Positions 1-5,557 of a stretch of DNA of 24,392 nt are shown here, piece after piece. The translations under genes were made by a program, and so were the position numbers. Positions within the stretch are counted from its first letter, which is position 1; every line of letters begins with the position of its first letter. Under the pieces are notes generated by a model. That model was not told the DNA's origin and searched no databases. It worked only from the letters and a program-made list of their open reading frames with translations. Origin of the DNA: a virus; IMG/VR virus record IMGVR_UViG_3300025652_000528, positions 1 through 24,392 of that record; one strand, written 5' to 3'.

Positions 1-165
1 TTGTATTATTACAACACACTAGTTTAATACTACGATACTAAACTTTTATTATCGTTGCATCAGTAGCACTACATTAGCTCTCAGGGGTATTCTCGCTTTG
101 TTTTAGGGTTGAGTATAATTACCTCTTTCCCAAAGTCTACTCTCAAGTATATATTGGTTATTATA

Positions 166-182
166 CGCGCGCGCGGGCGCGG
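166..182. other. GC-only alternating run
   Basis: Seventeen consecutive G/C bases, mostly alternating CG, lie in otherwise AT-rich DNA. Such alternating purine-pyrimidine DNA can adopt Z-form or mark a structural boundary. No function can be assigned from sequence alone. Confidence 0.5.
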
Positions 183-215
183 ACATTATATGCCCCCCCG
201 TTGTTTAAATCAGAG

Positions 216-234
216 AATGTTATGTTATAACATT
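216..234. repeat. Inverted repeat, 8-bp arms, 3-base loop
   Basis: AATGTTAT and ATAACATT flank GTT and pair perfectly. It could be an operator or a small hairpin. Its sequence is unrelated to the AGTATC palindrome family. Confidence 0.5.
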
Positions 235-310
235 ACGTAGACCAGGTGCGATTAGTTTCGAGAATTGACGGCGCAAGTGTTCGGAATGGTCACACGTTCC
301 ACGACTTGAA

Positions 311-326
311 AAGTATCCGGATACTT
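311..326. promoter_or_regulatory. AGTATC-family palindrome, CCGG centre
   Basis: AAGTATCCGGATACTT is a perfect 16-bp palindrome. A degenerate copy (GTATCCAGATAT at 333-344) follows, so this may be a double site. Unlike the other members it lies about 50 bp upstream of a promoter rather than downstream of one. Confidence 0.7.
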
Positions 327-375
327 ATTGATGTATCCAGATATTTATTTATTTTAAAATAATTTATAAAATTGT

Positions 376-403
376 TTGACACCATGTACAGTTGCTGTAT
401 TGT
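376..403 (+). promoter_or_regulatory. Sigma70-like promoter of the first early gene
   Basis: TTGACA at 376-381 and TATTGT at 398-403 are separated by 16 bp. A 13-bp dyad, TACAGTTGCTGTA at 387-399, fills most of the spacer and touches the -10 box, where a bound protein would block polymerase. Confidence 0.6.
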
Positions 404-412
404 GTCTCTACC

Positions 413-430
413 GGTCGCACTATCGCGACC
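413..430 (+). other. Leader hairpin before the first early gene
   Basis: GGTCGC at 413-418 and GCGACC at 425-430 form a six-pair GC-rich stem with a six-base loop in the expected 5' UTR. It lies upstream of the AAGGA ribosome binding site at 441-445 and could stabilise the transcript. Confidence 0.5.
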
Positions 431-454
431 ATAACAACATAAGGAATTACAACA

Positions 455-985
455 ATGACTAAATTACTTAACGAAAAAATGATAAAACTAACCGCTAAAG
501 ATCAAGCGTCACAACTCGCTACACTTAATGATCTGTTTGATAAAATGGTAGCAGCAGATGACACCTTAGAGACATTATCCACAGCACGCCTAGCAAATAT
601 GCGTAAACTATGGAAGCTTAGCGCGTCTACTGGTTTGAAAGTCATACAAGATCACGGACGATATGTTCATAAGTACTGTAAAATTAACGCCGACAAGCAC
701 GGCGTGACCGGTTCACAACATAGACATTGGACTGGAACGGTTCACGCTTTACGCAAAGTCTCTGATTTTAAGAAGACTATGAGACTGGATGCTAAATCAG
801 GAAAAGTTAAGGTATTCGATAGCAATAGCAAGGACAAGCAAGCTTCAAAGGCTGTTAATGTACCAACACCGGATCAAGTCAAAGCGAATGATCCGGCTAA
901 TATGCTGAAAGAGATTAAAAAGGCTCTAGCAGCTTACAACAAACTAGCAGACGTGAAGCTTACACTTCAAAAGTCTAAGAAGTAA
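455..985 (+). CDS. Hypothetical early protein, 176 aa
   Basis: I do not recognise this protein. It is soluble, lysine-rich and predicted helical, with a His/Trp-containing stretch around residues 70-96 and a basic C-terminal tail ending in several lysines. There are no membrane segments and no recognisable DNA-binding motif. It is the first gene of the early arm and stands alone as a unit: a sigma70-like promoter, a leader hairpin and a good ribosome binding site (AAGGA) precede it, and a strong GC-rich hairpin follows the stop codon. In lytic phages this position usually holds a highly expressed host-takeover protein. That is inference from location only; a basic nucleic-acid-binding protein is another possibility. 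Confidence 0.85.
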   Translation: MTKLLNEKMIKLTAKDQASQLATLNDLFDKMVAADDTLETLSTARLANMRKLWKLSASTGLKVIQDHGRYVHKYCKINADKHGVTGSQHRHWTGTVHALRKVSDFKKTMRLDAKSGKVKVFDSNSKDKQASKAVNVPTPDQVKANDPANMLKEIKKALAAYNKLADVKLTLQKSKK

Positions 986-996
986 TATCACCAATA

Positions 997-1020
997 ACAG
1001 GCGGGTACTTGCCCGCCTGT
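997..1020 (+). terminator. GC-rich hairpin after the first early gene
   Basis: ACAGGCGGG at 997-1005 pairs perfectly with CCCGCCTGT at 1012-1020 around a six-base loop. It starts 11 bases after the stop codon. No run of T follows, so it may be a weak intrinsic terminator, an RNA-processing site or a 3'-end stabiliser. Confidence 0.6.
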
Positions 1021-1057
1021 ATCTATAAGAGCGTTCTTACAAAGTGCTTTTATAGAT
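1021..1057 (+). other. Second hairpin, 12-bp stem
   Basis: ATCTATAAGAGC at 1021-1032 pairs with GCTTTTATAGAT at 1046-1057 (one G-T pair) around a 13-base loop. It directly abuts the preceding GC-rich hairpin, giving a tandem pair between the first and second transcription units. Confidence 0.5.
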
Positions 1058-1066
1058 ACAGCAATA

Positions 1067-1080
1067 AGTATCAGGATACT
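1067..1080. promoter_or_regulatory. AGTATC-family palindrome, AG centre
   Basis: AGTATCAGGATACT lies 22 bases before the start of the 43-residue membrane peptide gene. The arms are six bases with a two-base centre. No clear -35/-10 pair is visible upstream. Confidence 0.7.
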
Positions 1081-1102
1081 TTTAACAACTAAAGGATACA
1101 CT

Positions 1103-1234
1103 ATGATTATATTAGAATTACTAACTGCTACTTTGATAGGAATATTGACAGCACCAATTCAAATTACTGGAATATTATCAATACTGATGATAGTATTATC
1201 AGTATCATTAATAATTAATTATGGGAGATCATAA
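1103..1234 (+). CDS. Small membrane peptide, 43 aa
   Basis: An ATG-started frame encodes a 43-residue peptide that is almost entirely hydrophobic (Ile, Leu, Val) from about residue 2 to 38, with Pro18 in the middle and a short polar end (NYGRS). It should be an inner-membrane peptide with one long or two short segments. AAAGGA at 1091-1096 serves as ribosome binding site and an AGTATC palindrome sits just upstream. The stop is one base from the start of the next gene, so the two are probably co-translated. Function is unknown; superinfection exclusion or membrane disturbance are options for such early peptides, but nothing in the sequence decides. Confidence 0.6.
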   Translation: MIILELLTATLIGILTAPIQITGILSILMIVLSVSLIINYGRS

Positions 1235-1235
1235 A

Positions 1236-1463
1236 ATGAAAAAAGCGTTTACAAATAAACATACGAATAAAAACGATCTATTCAATAAACTTGATCATAT
1301 AAATAATGTATTTGAGGATAATTTTGAATTAAATAACGCACCTATCTATGGCGGATGGCAATTAACTAAGAAATCAGGATATATTGTTAAACATAGAATT
1401 CCTGTAAAAGAGATGATCTCTTATCTTGACGGCATGATTAATGGCAAGATGTATGGAACATAA
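1236..1463 (+). CDS. Hypothetical small phage protein, 75 aa
   Basis: I place the start at ATG 1236 (MKKAF...) because GGGAGA at 1223-1228 is the ribosome binding site. The ATG at 1221 would overlap that site. The N-terminus is polar and rich in Asn and Lys. The second half has the pattern IYGGWQL...GYIV...PVKEMISYLDGMINGK, a small fold often seen in uncharacterised phage early proteins. It follows the membrane peptide gene with a one-base gap. An imperfect hairpin (GAACAT/ATGTTC, 1456-1474) overlaps the stop codon. Function is unknown. Confidence 0.7.
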   Translation: MKKAFTNKHTNKNDLFNKLDHINNVFEDNFELNNAPIYGGWQLTKKSGYIVKHRIPVKEMISYLDGMINGKMYGT

Positions 1464-1493
1464 TGATCATGTTCAAAATTATATCAAAATAAC

Positions 1494-1522
1494 TTGACTA
1501 TAATATCAATATAGTGCATAGT
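1494..1522 (+). promoter_or_regulatory. Candidate sigma70-like promoter
   Basis: TTGACT at 1494-1499 and CATAGT at 1517-1522 have a 17-bp spacer. The -10 match is modest. An AGTATC palindrome begins 20 bp after the -10, the same geometry as at two other promoters in the window. Confidence 0.45.
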
Positions 1523-1542
1523 TCAATCACTCAACAACAACT

Positions 1543-1556
1543 AGTATCATGATACT
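1543..1556. promoter_or_regulatory. AGTATC-family palindrome, no spacer
   Basis: AGTATCATGATACT is a perfect 14-bp palindrome 15 bases before the ATG of the 116-residue gene and directly before its GGGAG ribosome binding site. Confidence 0.75.
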
Positions 1557-1571
1557 TAGGGAGTTACAAAG

Positions 1572-1922
1572 ATGAACAACATTCAAACAATACACGAAAC
1601 AGGAACAGTAGCAGCAAAAAAAGCGGTATCCGATTATCTCGCGGAATGGACGGCAAAGACTGGCGGGAATCAATATGGCGAACCCATGTATTGCGGTTTT
1701 GCTTGGGTTGAAGTAGAAGTAACTAGAACAAACAGTAAGCAAGCGAAAGAACTTGCAAGCGTAGGTTTTAAGAAAAGTTACCTACCCAAAACCTTACAGC
1801 TATGGGATCCTGCAAATCATTGCGGTCAAAGTATGGACTGTAAAGAACAGGGAGCGAAAGCATACGCAAATGTATTACAACAGAACGGGATCGCGGCTTA
1901 TGCCTCAAGCCGTGCCGATTAA
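1572..1922 (+). CDS. Conserved phage protein of unknown function, 116 aa
   Basis: The protein has an N-terminal helical region, a central AWVEVEVTRTNS strand region and a C-terminal pattern, GQSMDCKEQGAKAYANVL followed by GI.AYASSRAD. I recognise this pattern (QSM..KE..A.A.A.VL...GI.A...SR.D) from uncharacterised phage and bacterial proteins, without a function. It is a single-gene unit: candidate promoter at 1494-1522, AGTATC palindrome, GGGAG at 1559-1563, then a perfect 9-bp hairpin 18 bases after the stop. No catalytic motif or membrane segment is visible. Confidence 0.8.
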   Translation: MNNIQTIHETGTVAAKKAVSDYLAEWTAKTGGNQYGEPMYCGFAWVEVEVTRTNSKQAKELASVGFKKSYLPKTLQLWDPANHCGQSMDCKEQGAKAYANVLQQNGIAAYASSRAD

Positions 1923-1929
1923 TAATTAG

Positions 1930-1958
1930 TTGATATTTATAGCGGATCAGTTTATGAT
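1930..1958 (+). promoter_or_regulatory. Sigma70-like promoter
   Basis: TTGATA at 1930-1935 and TATGAT at 1953-1958 are separated by 17 bp. An AGTATC palindrome starts 19 bp after the -10. The -10 and part of the spacer coincide with the hairpin at 1941-1963. Confidence 0.55.
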
Positions 1959-1963
1959 CCGCT
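1941..1963 (+). terminator. Hairpin after the 116-residue gene
   Basis: AGCGGATCA and TGATCCGCT pair perfectly around GTTTA. No T-run follows. The hairpin overlaps the promoter of the next unit, so one stretch may both end the upstream transcript and start the downstream one. Confidence 0.5.
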
Positions 1964-1977
1964 ACATAATATTAATT

Positions 1978-1992
1978 AGTATCATTGATACT
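1978..1992. promoter_or_regulatory. AGTATC-family palindrome, 7-1-7
   Basis: AGTATCATTGATACT has two 7-base arms and a one-base centre. It lies 22 bases before the ATG of the 52-residue gene, in its predicted 5' UTR. Confidence 0.75.
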
Positions 1993-2014
1993 TAACACAT
2001 GGGAGATTATAAAG

Positions 2015-2173
2015 ATGAAAAAATACAAATACATAAAAGACGATACAAAATTGATTCCCAATGATGACTGGCAAACTAAACAGCGAGGATCTAACAGTAA
2101 CGAATACGAAATTTATATTTCATTTACTGATGATAATCCTGTTAAATCTTTTGAAGAATGGCTAAATAATTAA
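2015..2173 (+). CDS. Hypothetical small protein, 52 aa
   Basis: The start is placed at ATG 2015 because GGGAGA at 2001-2006 is the ribosome binding site. An upstream TTG would start inside the palindrome. The product is a polar protein with a basic N-terminus (MKKYKYIK) and an acidic C-terminus ending FEEWLNN. It shows no recognisable domain, cysteines or membrane segment. It lies between an AGTATC palindrome and a 26-residue membrane peptide gene. Function is unknown. Confidence 0.65.
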   Translation: MKKYKYIKDDTKLIPNDDWQTKQRGSNSNEYEIYISFTDDNPVKSFEEWLNN

Positions 2174-2189
2174 TAAAGAGGGTATAACT

Positions 2190-2270
2190 ATGAATTTATT
2201 TTATGAATGTTTAATCTATATCGGTTTGAATTGTATATTATATTGTGCTTATTTAGTCGGTGTTTCGTAA
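2190..2270 (+). CDS. Very short membrane peptide, 26 aa
   Basis: A 26-residue frame (MNLFYECLIYIGLNCILYCAY to LVGVS) follows GAGGG at 2179-2183. The whole peptide is hydrophobic with three cysteines and would span the membrane once. The spacing to the Shine-Dalgarno and its tight fit between neighbours favour a real gene, but at this length it could be chance. Function is unknown. Confidence 0.4.
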   Translation: MNLFYECLIYIGLNCILYCAYLVGVS

Positions 2271-2274
2271 ATAA

Positions 2275-2303
2275 TTGACATTTCACATAAATTATTATAC
2301 TAT
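2275..2303 (+). promoter_or_regulatory. Sigma70-like promoter before the GP88-like gene
   Basis: TTGACA at 2275-2280 and TACTAT at 2298-2303 have a 17-bp spacer (TATACT at 2296-2301 is an alternative -10). This is one of two clear promoter gaps that lack an AGTATC palindrome. Confidence 0.55.
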
Positions 2304-2330
2304 TAATTAAATCAAATAGGAGTCCATATT

Positions 2331-3140
2331 ATGAAGTTAGATCCACATTCACTTGATCTGTATAATGCTAAACAAACAAAGGTTTTAAAATCAAAGTTTG
2401 AAAAACTAGCTAAACGTAAAAGAATTAAAGTATCAGGTCTTAAATTAATATCGGTAGGTAGTAATGCCAAAACAATAAAGGGAGATGGATCAGAGTTTTT
2501 AACAGCTATCATGTATTTAGCACCTGCTGATACAGTTAAAGGTATGAATAATTGTGCCTTTGCAGGTATAGCACGTTGCAAGGCACCTTGTTTATTCAAA
2601 TCTGGACAGGCTAAAGTTTTCCCAAATATAAACAAAGCTCGTATCCGTAAAACTATACTATTACGTGACCATAAAGATACGTTTTTAAATATGTTAAGAG
2701 CCGATTTAAAACGCTTTCAGGCTTATTGTGATAAGCGTGGGATTAAGGCTTGCGTTCGTTTGAATGGTACTTCAGATATTCAGTGGGAAAATGATGGTAT
2801 AATGTCAGAGTTTCCTAACATACAGTTTTATGATTATACAAAAATAGTAACAAGATTTCGTAAAAGTAAGCCTATGCCGGTGAATTATCATTTAACGCTT
2901 TCTTATTCTGGAGCTAATGCTAACTTTGCTAAAAAGGTTTTAGCGACTCAAAAGCGTACTGGATGTAACGTAGCCGTTGTATGGCGTACTACAGATGTTA
3001 TACCTAAGACCTTTCATGGGATTAAGGTTGTTGATGGTGATAGTACTGACCTACGTTTTACGGATGAACCTAATGTTATAGTCAGCTTGTATGCCAAAGG
3101 TGACGCAAAGAAAGATCAATCTGGTTTTGTTATTGATTAA
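2331..3140 (+). CDS. GP88-like conserved phage protein, 269 aa
   Basis: The sequence resembles the phage gene-product-88 family named after mycobacteriophage L5 gp88. Features that support this are the Cys-rich CAFAGIARCKAPCLFKSG segment near residues 75-92, RIRKTILLRDHKDTFL, VRLNGTSDIQWEN, FPNIQFYDYTK, NYHLTLSYSG, VVDGDSTDLRF and a C-terminal KKDQSGFVID. The conserved cysteines suggest metal or cluster binding; that is inference. The biochemical function of the family is not known to me. The gene has its own promoter at 2275-2303 and a good ribosome binding site (TAGGAG at 2317-2322). It is far larger than the neighbouring early genes and ends just before an AGTATC palindrome. Confidence 0.8.
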   Translation: MKLDPHSLDLYNAKQTKVLKSKFEKLAKRKRIKVSGLKLISVGSNAKTIKGDGSEFLTAIMYLAPADTVKGMNNCAFAGIARCKAPCLFKSGQAKVFPNINKARIRKTILLRDHKDTFLNMLRADLKRFQAYCDKRGIKACVRLNGTSDIQWENDGIMSEFPNIQFYDYTKIVTRFRKSKPMPVNYHLTLSYSGANANFAKKVLATQKRTGCNVAVVWRTTDVIPKTFHGIKVVDGDSTDLRFTDEPNVIVSLYAKGDAKKDQSGFVID

Positions 3141-3146
3141 TTATAA

Positions 3147-3161
3147 AGTATCATTGATACT
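3147..3161. promoter_or_regulatory. AGTATC-family palindrome, 7-1-7
   Basis: AGTATCATTGATACT starts seven bases after the stop of the GP88-like gene and lies 22 bases before the next ATG. No convincing -35/-10 pair is visible upstream, so it may sit inside a longer transcript. Confidence 0.75.
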
Positions 3162-3183
3162 TTTAACTTAACGGAGATTTATA

Positions 3184-3357
3184 ATGGATAAATTAAATAC
3201 AGCTTTTAACTGGGCTTTCGTAGACGCTATAGAAGAGGGTAGATTGTCGGAGTACATGTCCGATTGTAATTTTGCAGGGTATTATACTTTTTTAGGAACT
3301 GACTCTGAAGGGGTTGATCGATTTGAAAATATATATACTCACTTAACGGATGTTTAA
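3184..3357 (+). CDS. Hypothetical small acidic protein, 57 aa
   Basis: An ATG frame preceded by CGGAGA at 3172-3177 encodes 57 residues: MDKLNTAFNWAFVDAIEEG, then SEYMSDCNFAGYYTFLGTDS. It is acidic with one cysteine and several aromatics. It opens an operon of four short genes (to 4112) behind an AGTATC palindrome. I do not recognise a family. Confidence 0.6.
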   Translation: MDKLNTAFNWAFVDAIEEGRLSEYMSDCNFAGYYTFLGTDSEGVDRFENIYTHLTDV

Positions 3358-3377
3358 ATTAACAGGGGTAAACTAAT

Positions 3378-3596
3378 ATGAGTGAATTAATAGACCGAGT
3401 ACGAGAGTTAGAGATTAGAGAGATGCAATTAGAAAATGTTATATGGGAAGGCATTAGGGGGTTGGGTTCGTTCATAAAAGCATGGGACTCAAATGACCCT
3501 GATCAACTGCCAGTTAACCACGAATCTAAGATTAACGATGTGCGAGATATTTATAACTATATAGAGAGCCTACAAAATGAAAATTCAAACAACTAA
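3378..3596 (+). CDS. Hypothetical coiled-coil protein, 72 aa
   Basis: The N-terminal 25 residues (SELIDRVRELEIREMQLEN) have a heptad-like pattern that suggests a short coiled coil, and so a dimer. The remainder is polar with a second helix (INDVRDIYNYIESLQNE). AGGGG at 3363-3367 is the ribosome binding site. Its 3' end overlaps the next gene by 20 bases in another frame, which implies translational coupling. Function is unknown. Confidence 0.65.
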   Translation: MSELIDRVRELEIREMQLENVIWEGIRGLGSFIKAWDSNDPDQLPVNHESKINDVRDIYNYIESLQNENSNN

Positions 3597-3960
3597 AAAA
3601 GAAGATCAATTTATAACTGCATATATTGAGTGTGTTTTTTTCGCAGATCAAATTTTCCATACATTTACAGGCAAACCTGACGATTTCGCTTATGTAGATG
3701 ATCTGGACGAAGATTTTAAACGTGAATCAATCATAGATTGCCTAGCTTTCTATAACAGGATCGCGTGTTACTTACCTGATGAACATATTGAACAAGCCGG
3801 ACATGATTTCTATTTGACTAGACAAGGTCACGGAACTGGATATTGGGATCGTCCTGAAATATATGGTAGAATGTTGGGTGATAAGTTTACTAAAATGGCT
3901 GAGGATAGCGGTGAAGTTTACCCGTTGTTTCACGATGTGAGAACGGAGAAAATAAAATGA
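3577..3960 (+). CDS. Conserved phage protein of unknown function, 127 aa
   Basis: The C-terminal half carries the pattern QAGHDFYLTRQGHGTGYWDR (residues about 74-93), a combination I recognise from many uncharacterised phage proteins, usually as HDFWLTRNGHGAGFWDR. The conserved His, Arg and Trp residues look like a ligand or active site, but no activity is known to me. The protein is acidic. The gene starts inside its upstream neighbour and ends with an ATGA overlap with the next gene, so it lies in a tightly coupled operon. Confidence 0.75.
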   Translation: MKIQTTKKEDQFITAYIECVFFADQIFHTFTGKPDDFAYVDDLDEDFKRESIIDCLAFYNRIACYLPDEHIEQAGHDFYLTRQGHGTGYWDRPEIYGRMLGDKFTKMAEDSGEVYPLFHDVRTEKIK

Positions 3961-4112
3961 CTAAATTAATACCTGATAATTATATAACCGACATAATGTA
4001 TGAGGAATACCAAGTTTATAAATCAGAATCTAAGGCTTGTGGATATGAATATATATCTTTGACTGAATGGAAATTAAATTATGTCAGGGAACAACTTGAA
4101 GGGCTTTTATAA
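3957..4112 (+). CDS. Hypothetical small protein, 51 aa
   Basis: The ATG at 3957 overlaps the TGA of the preceding gene (ATGA). The 51-residue product is rich in Tyr and Glu (YEEYQVYKSESKACGYEY) and ends with a helix, VREQLEGLL. The middle, YEEYQVYK...ISLTEWKL, resembles small phage proteins whose role is unknown. It closes the operon; the next unit begins with an AGTATC palindrome ten bases after the stop. Confidence 0.6.
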   Translation: MTKLIPDNYITDIMYEEYQVYKSESKACGYEYISLTEWKLNYVREQLEGLL

Positions 4113-4121
4113 CAATTAAAT

Positions 4122-4136
4122 AGTATCAATGATACT
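4122..4136. promoter_or_regulatory. AGTATC-family palindrome, 7-1-7
   Basis: AGTATCAATGATACT lies 23 bases before the ATG of the 156-residue gene and before its AGGGGG ribosome binding site. No clear upstream promoter is visible. Confidence 0.75.
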
Positions 4137-4159
4137 TAACATAGGGGGAACTATACATT

Positions 4160-4630
4160 ATGAATATTTTTTATCTTGATCCGTGCGTCAAAAAGTGTGC
4201 AGAATATCACTGTGATAAACATGTCGTCAAAATGATATTGGAATCCGTTCAGATGTTGTCTACTGTAATCCGAGGATCAGGTATTGACGCAGGATATAAA
4301 GCAACGCATCCTAAGCATCCTTGCACTCTATGGGCGGGGCAAAGTTTATCTAATTATAAGTGGTTGTTATTGTTGACTAAATATCTAAATAAAGAATACA
4401 GGTATAGATATAATAAGAGTGTCAACCACAAGTCTTATGATTTAGCATTGACATTACCAACGCCTGATATTTTAGATATTGGATTGACTAAACACGCTCA
4501 AGCAATGCCCGATCAATATAAGAGTGATGATCCACTGACTTCATATCGTGATTATTACACTTTTGAAAAGTCAAATCTTCATAAGTGGACGAAGAGAGAA
4601 ATCCCAGTCTGGCTTGGGTTATGGGTATAG
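4160..4630 (+). CDS. Conserved phage protein with HCDKHVVKMI motif, 156 aa
   Basis: The N-terminus reads MNIFYLDPCVKKCAEYHCDKH, followed by VVKMILESVQML, a signature I recognise from a widespread family of uncharacterised phage proteins. Later matches are THPKHPCTLWAG (about 49-60), AQAMPDQYK and SYRDYYTFEKSNLHKW near the C-terminus. The conserved His, Cys, Asp and Lys could form a metal or catalytic site, but the biochemical role is not known to me. It forms a single-gene unit between two AGTATC palindromes. The next promoter (TTGACA at 4631) begins right after its stop codon. Confidence 0.8.
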   Translation: MNIFYLDPCVKKCAEYHCDKHVVKMILESVQMLSTVIRGSGIDAGYKATHPKHPCTLWAGQSLSNYKWLLLLTKYLNKEYRYRYNKSVNHKSYDLALTLPTPDILDIGLTKHAQAMPDQYKSDDPLTSYRDYYTFEKSNLHKWTKREIPVWLGLWV

Positions 4631-4659
4631 TTGACATCTATATTCTTACGTAGTAATAT
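4631..4659 (+). promoter_or_regulatory. Strong sigma70-like promoter
   Basis: TTGACA at 4631-4636 and TAATAT at 4654-4659 have a 17-bp spacer. The -35 abuts the stop codon of the previous gene. A tandem repeat (4664-4694) and an AGTATC palindrome (4693-4707) follow. Confidence 0.65.
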
Positions 4660-4663
4660 AAGT

Positions 4664-4694
4664 ACTGGTAATAGAAAGCACTGGTATTGGAAAG
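4664..4694 (+). repeat. Two-copy imperfect direct repeat, 16-bp period
   Basis: ACTGGTAATAGAAAG at 4664-4678 recurs as ACTGGTATTGGAAAG at 4680-4694 (13 of 15 identical). It lies between the promoter and the palindrome, in the predicted early transcribed region. Confidence 0.6.
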
Positions 4695-4707
4695 TATCAA
4701 TGATACT
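4693..4707. promoter_or_regulatory. AGTATC-family palindrome, 7-1-7
   Basis: AGTATCAATGATACT overlaps the end of the second direct-repeat copy and precedes the operon at 4740-5484. It begins 33 bp after the -10, further than at the other promoters. Confidence 0.75.
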
Positions 4708-4739
4708 TAATTAAATAATAATAAATGGAGAGAGTAATA

Positions 4740-4967
4740 ATGATTATAACTGAAACTGTGGACGTTAGGGTGACACCTATTAAAATATTGTTGATGGGTT
4801 ATCATTCATATTTCGGAAAGTCTTTACAAGATCGTATTCGCGAAGTCCACGAACACACAGATTTATACGACAATCCAGATAAACTTCTTGTCTCTGCTGA
4901 AATTTTACAAGACACAGGAAAGCCTTTATCATACTGGTTAGATACACTACAATGGAGGTCAATCTAA
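4740..4967 (+). CDS. Hypothetical protein, 75 aa
   Basis: I choose ATG 4740 over ATG 4725 because GGAGAG at 4727-4732 is the likely ribosome binding site and would be coding with the earlier start. The product (MIITETVDVRVTPIKILLMG... to YWLDTLQWRSI) has no recognisable domain. The central part is charged, with several His residues around 37-39. Its TAA shares a base with the next ATG (TAATG), so the genes are coupled. Function is unknown. Confidence 0.65.
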   Translation: MIITETVDVRVTPIKILLMGYHSYFGKSLQDRIREVHEHTDLYDNPDKLLVSAEILQDTGKPLSYWLDTLQWRSI

Positions 4968-5311
4968 TGTATAAAATACTAAAGGTTAAAGTAAGTAGCG
5001 ATGTAGACGTTAATGGAACGTGTTCACAGGGAGATATTTCGACTAATTATAATGATTTAGTAGATACTTTTGGCAAGCCAAGTCGTGAAGATCAGGATAA
5101 AGTTAATGTCGAATGGGATATATTATTTACAATAATCGACGAAGGATCGGATATAGAAAGGACAGTTGTGGCAACTATATACGATTGGAAGCTACCTTCC
5201 GCTCCTTTGGGTCAGTATCATTGGCATATAGGCGGGTATAGTCCAGAATCTGTAGACTTAGTACGACAATATTTGTATGAAATAATAACCAACGAAGGAG
5301 AAAGAAAATGA
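4967..5311 (+). CDS. Conserved phage protein of unknown function, 114 aa
   Basis: The start is placed at ATG 4967 because GGAGG at 4954-4958 is an ideal ribosome binding site; the ATG at 4952 overlaps it. The order of features is DLVDTFGKPS (about 31-40), VEWDILFTI, TVVATIYDWK and WHIGGYSPESVDLVRQYL. I recognise this FGKP...EW...ATIYDWK...WHIGG pattern from small phage proteins without known function. It is coupled on both sides: TAATG upstream and ATGA downstream with a zinc-ribbon gene. Confidence 0.75.
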   Translation: MYKILKVKVSSDVDVNGTCSQGDISTNYNDLVDTFGKPSREDQDKVNVEWDILFTIIDEGSDIERTVVATIYDWKLPSAPLGQYHWHIGGYSPESVDLVRQYLYEIITNEGERK

Positions 5312-5484
5312 GTAGATGCAAGGCATGTGATAGTGTATTCACTGAAGGTGAAATAATATGGGATGAATCAATCAAAGAGCATGAAACACTCTGTCGAGTG
5401 TGCCGTACCTCTTTGAATAATGAAGACGATGATTTTATTCTGTACTATTTAGATGAGATTGAAGAAGGTAATAATGGTTCATAA
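5308..5484 (+). CDS. Small zinc-ribbon-like protein, 58 aa
   Basis: Two CxxC pairs (C4/C7 and C29/C32) separated by a short acidic linker suggest a single zinc site, followed by an acidic helix (EDDDFILYYLDEIEE). Small proteins of this layout are common in phage early regions and are thought to bind nucleic acid or protein partners; the target is unknown here. The ATG overlaps the upstream TGA. An inverted repeat (5476-5510) overlaps its own stop codon. Confidence 0.7.
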   Translation: MSRCKACDSVFTEGEIIWDESIKEHETLCRVCRTSLNNEDDDFILYYLDEIEEGNNGS

Positions 5485-5510
5485 GAAACTATTTGTGGTT
5501 GCTATGAACC
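5476..5510 (+). terminator. Inverted repeat at the end of the early operon
   Basis: GGTTCATA at 5476-5483 and TATGAACC at 5503-5510 pair perfectly across a 19-base loop. The structure includes the stop codon of the zinc-ribbon gene. There is no T-run, so intrinsic termination is uncertain. Confidence 0.35.
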
Positions 5511-5527
5511 TATTTACCGTTAAGGTA

Positions 5528-5557
5528 TTTACAATCCTACTAAAAGTATGATAAAAT
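5528..5557 (+). promoter_or_regulatory. Candidate promoter of the replication operon
   Basis: TTTACA at 5528-5533 and TAAAAT at 5552-5557 are separated by 18 bp. No AGTATC palindrome follows, so this unit may be controlled differently from the others. Confidence 0.45.

Larger units (their letters stand above)
1..454. other. Non-coding control region left of the early genes
   Basis: No convincing gene is visible in these 454 bases. From left to right the region holds a GC-only run at 166-182 that stands out in AT-rich DNA, a run of seven C at 193-199, a hairpin at 216-234, a perfect palindrome at 311-326 with a degenerate copy at 331-346, a sigma70-like promoter at 376-403 and a leader hairpin at 413-430. 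If the genome map is circular or terminally redundant, the minus-strand block entering from the right edge would end up transcribed away from this point. The region would then be the divergent control region; that is inference, since the rest of the genome is not in view. Confidence 0.6.

Noticed and set aside
109-119. TATAAT at 114-119 as a promoter
   Set aside because: No acceptable -35 hexamer lies 16-18 bp upstream.
1978-1992. The 7-1-7 palindrome as a Fur box
   Set aside because: The 7-1-7 symmetry is shared, but the arms (AGTATCA) differ from the Fur TGATAAT arms and the genes are not iron-related.
1985-2014. TTG start extending the 52-residue gene upstream
   Set aside because: It would begin within the palindrome and translate through the GGGAGA ribosome binding site of ATG 2015.
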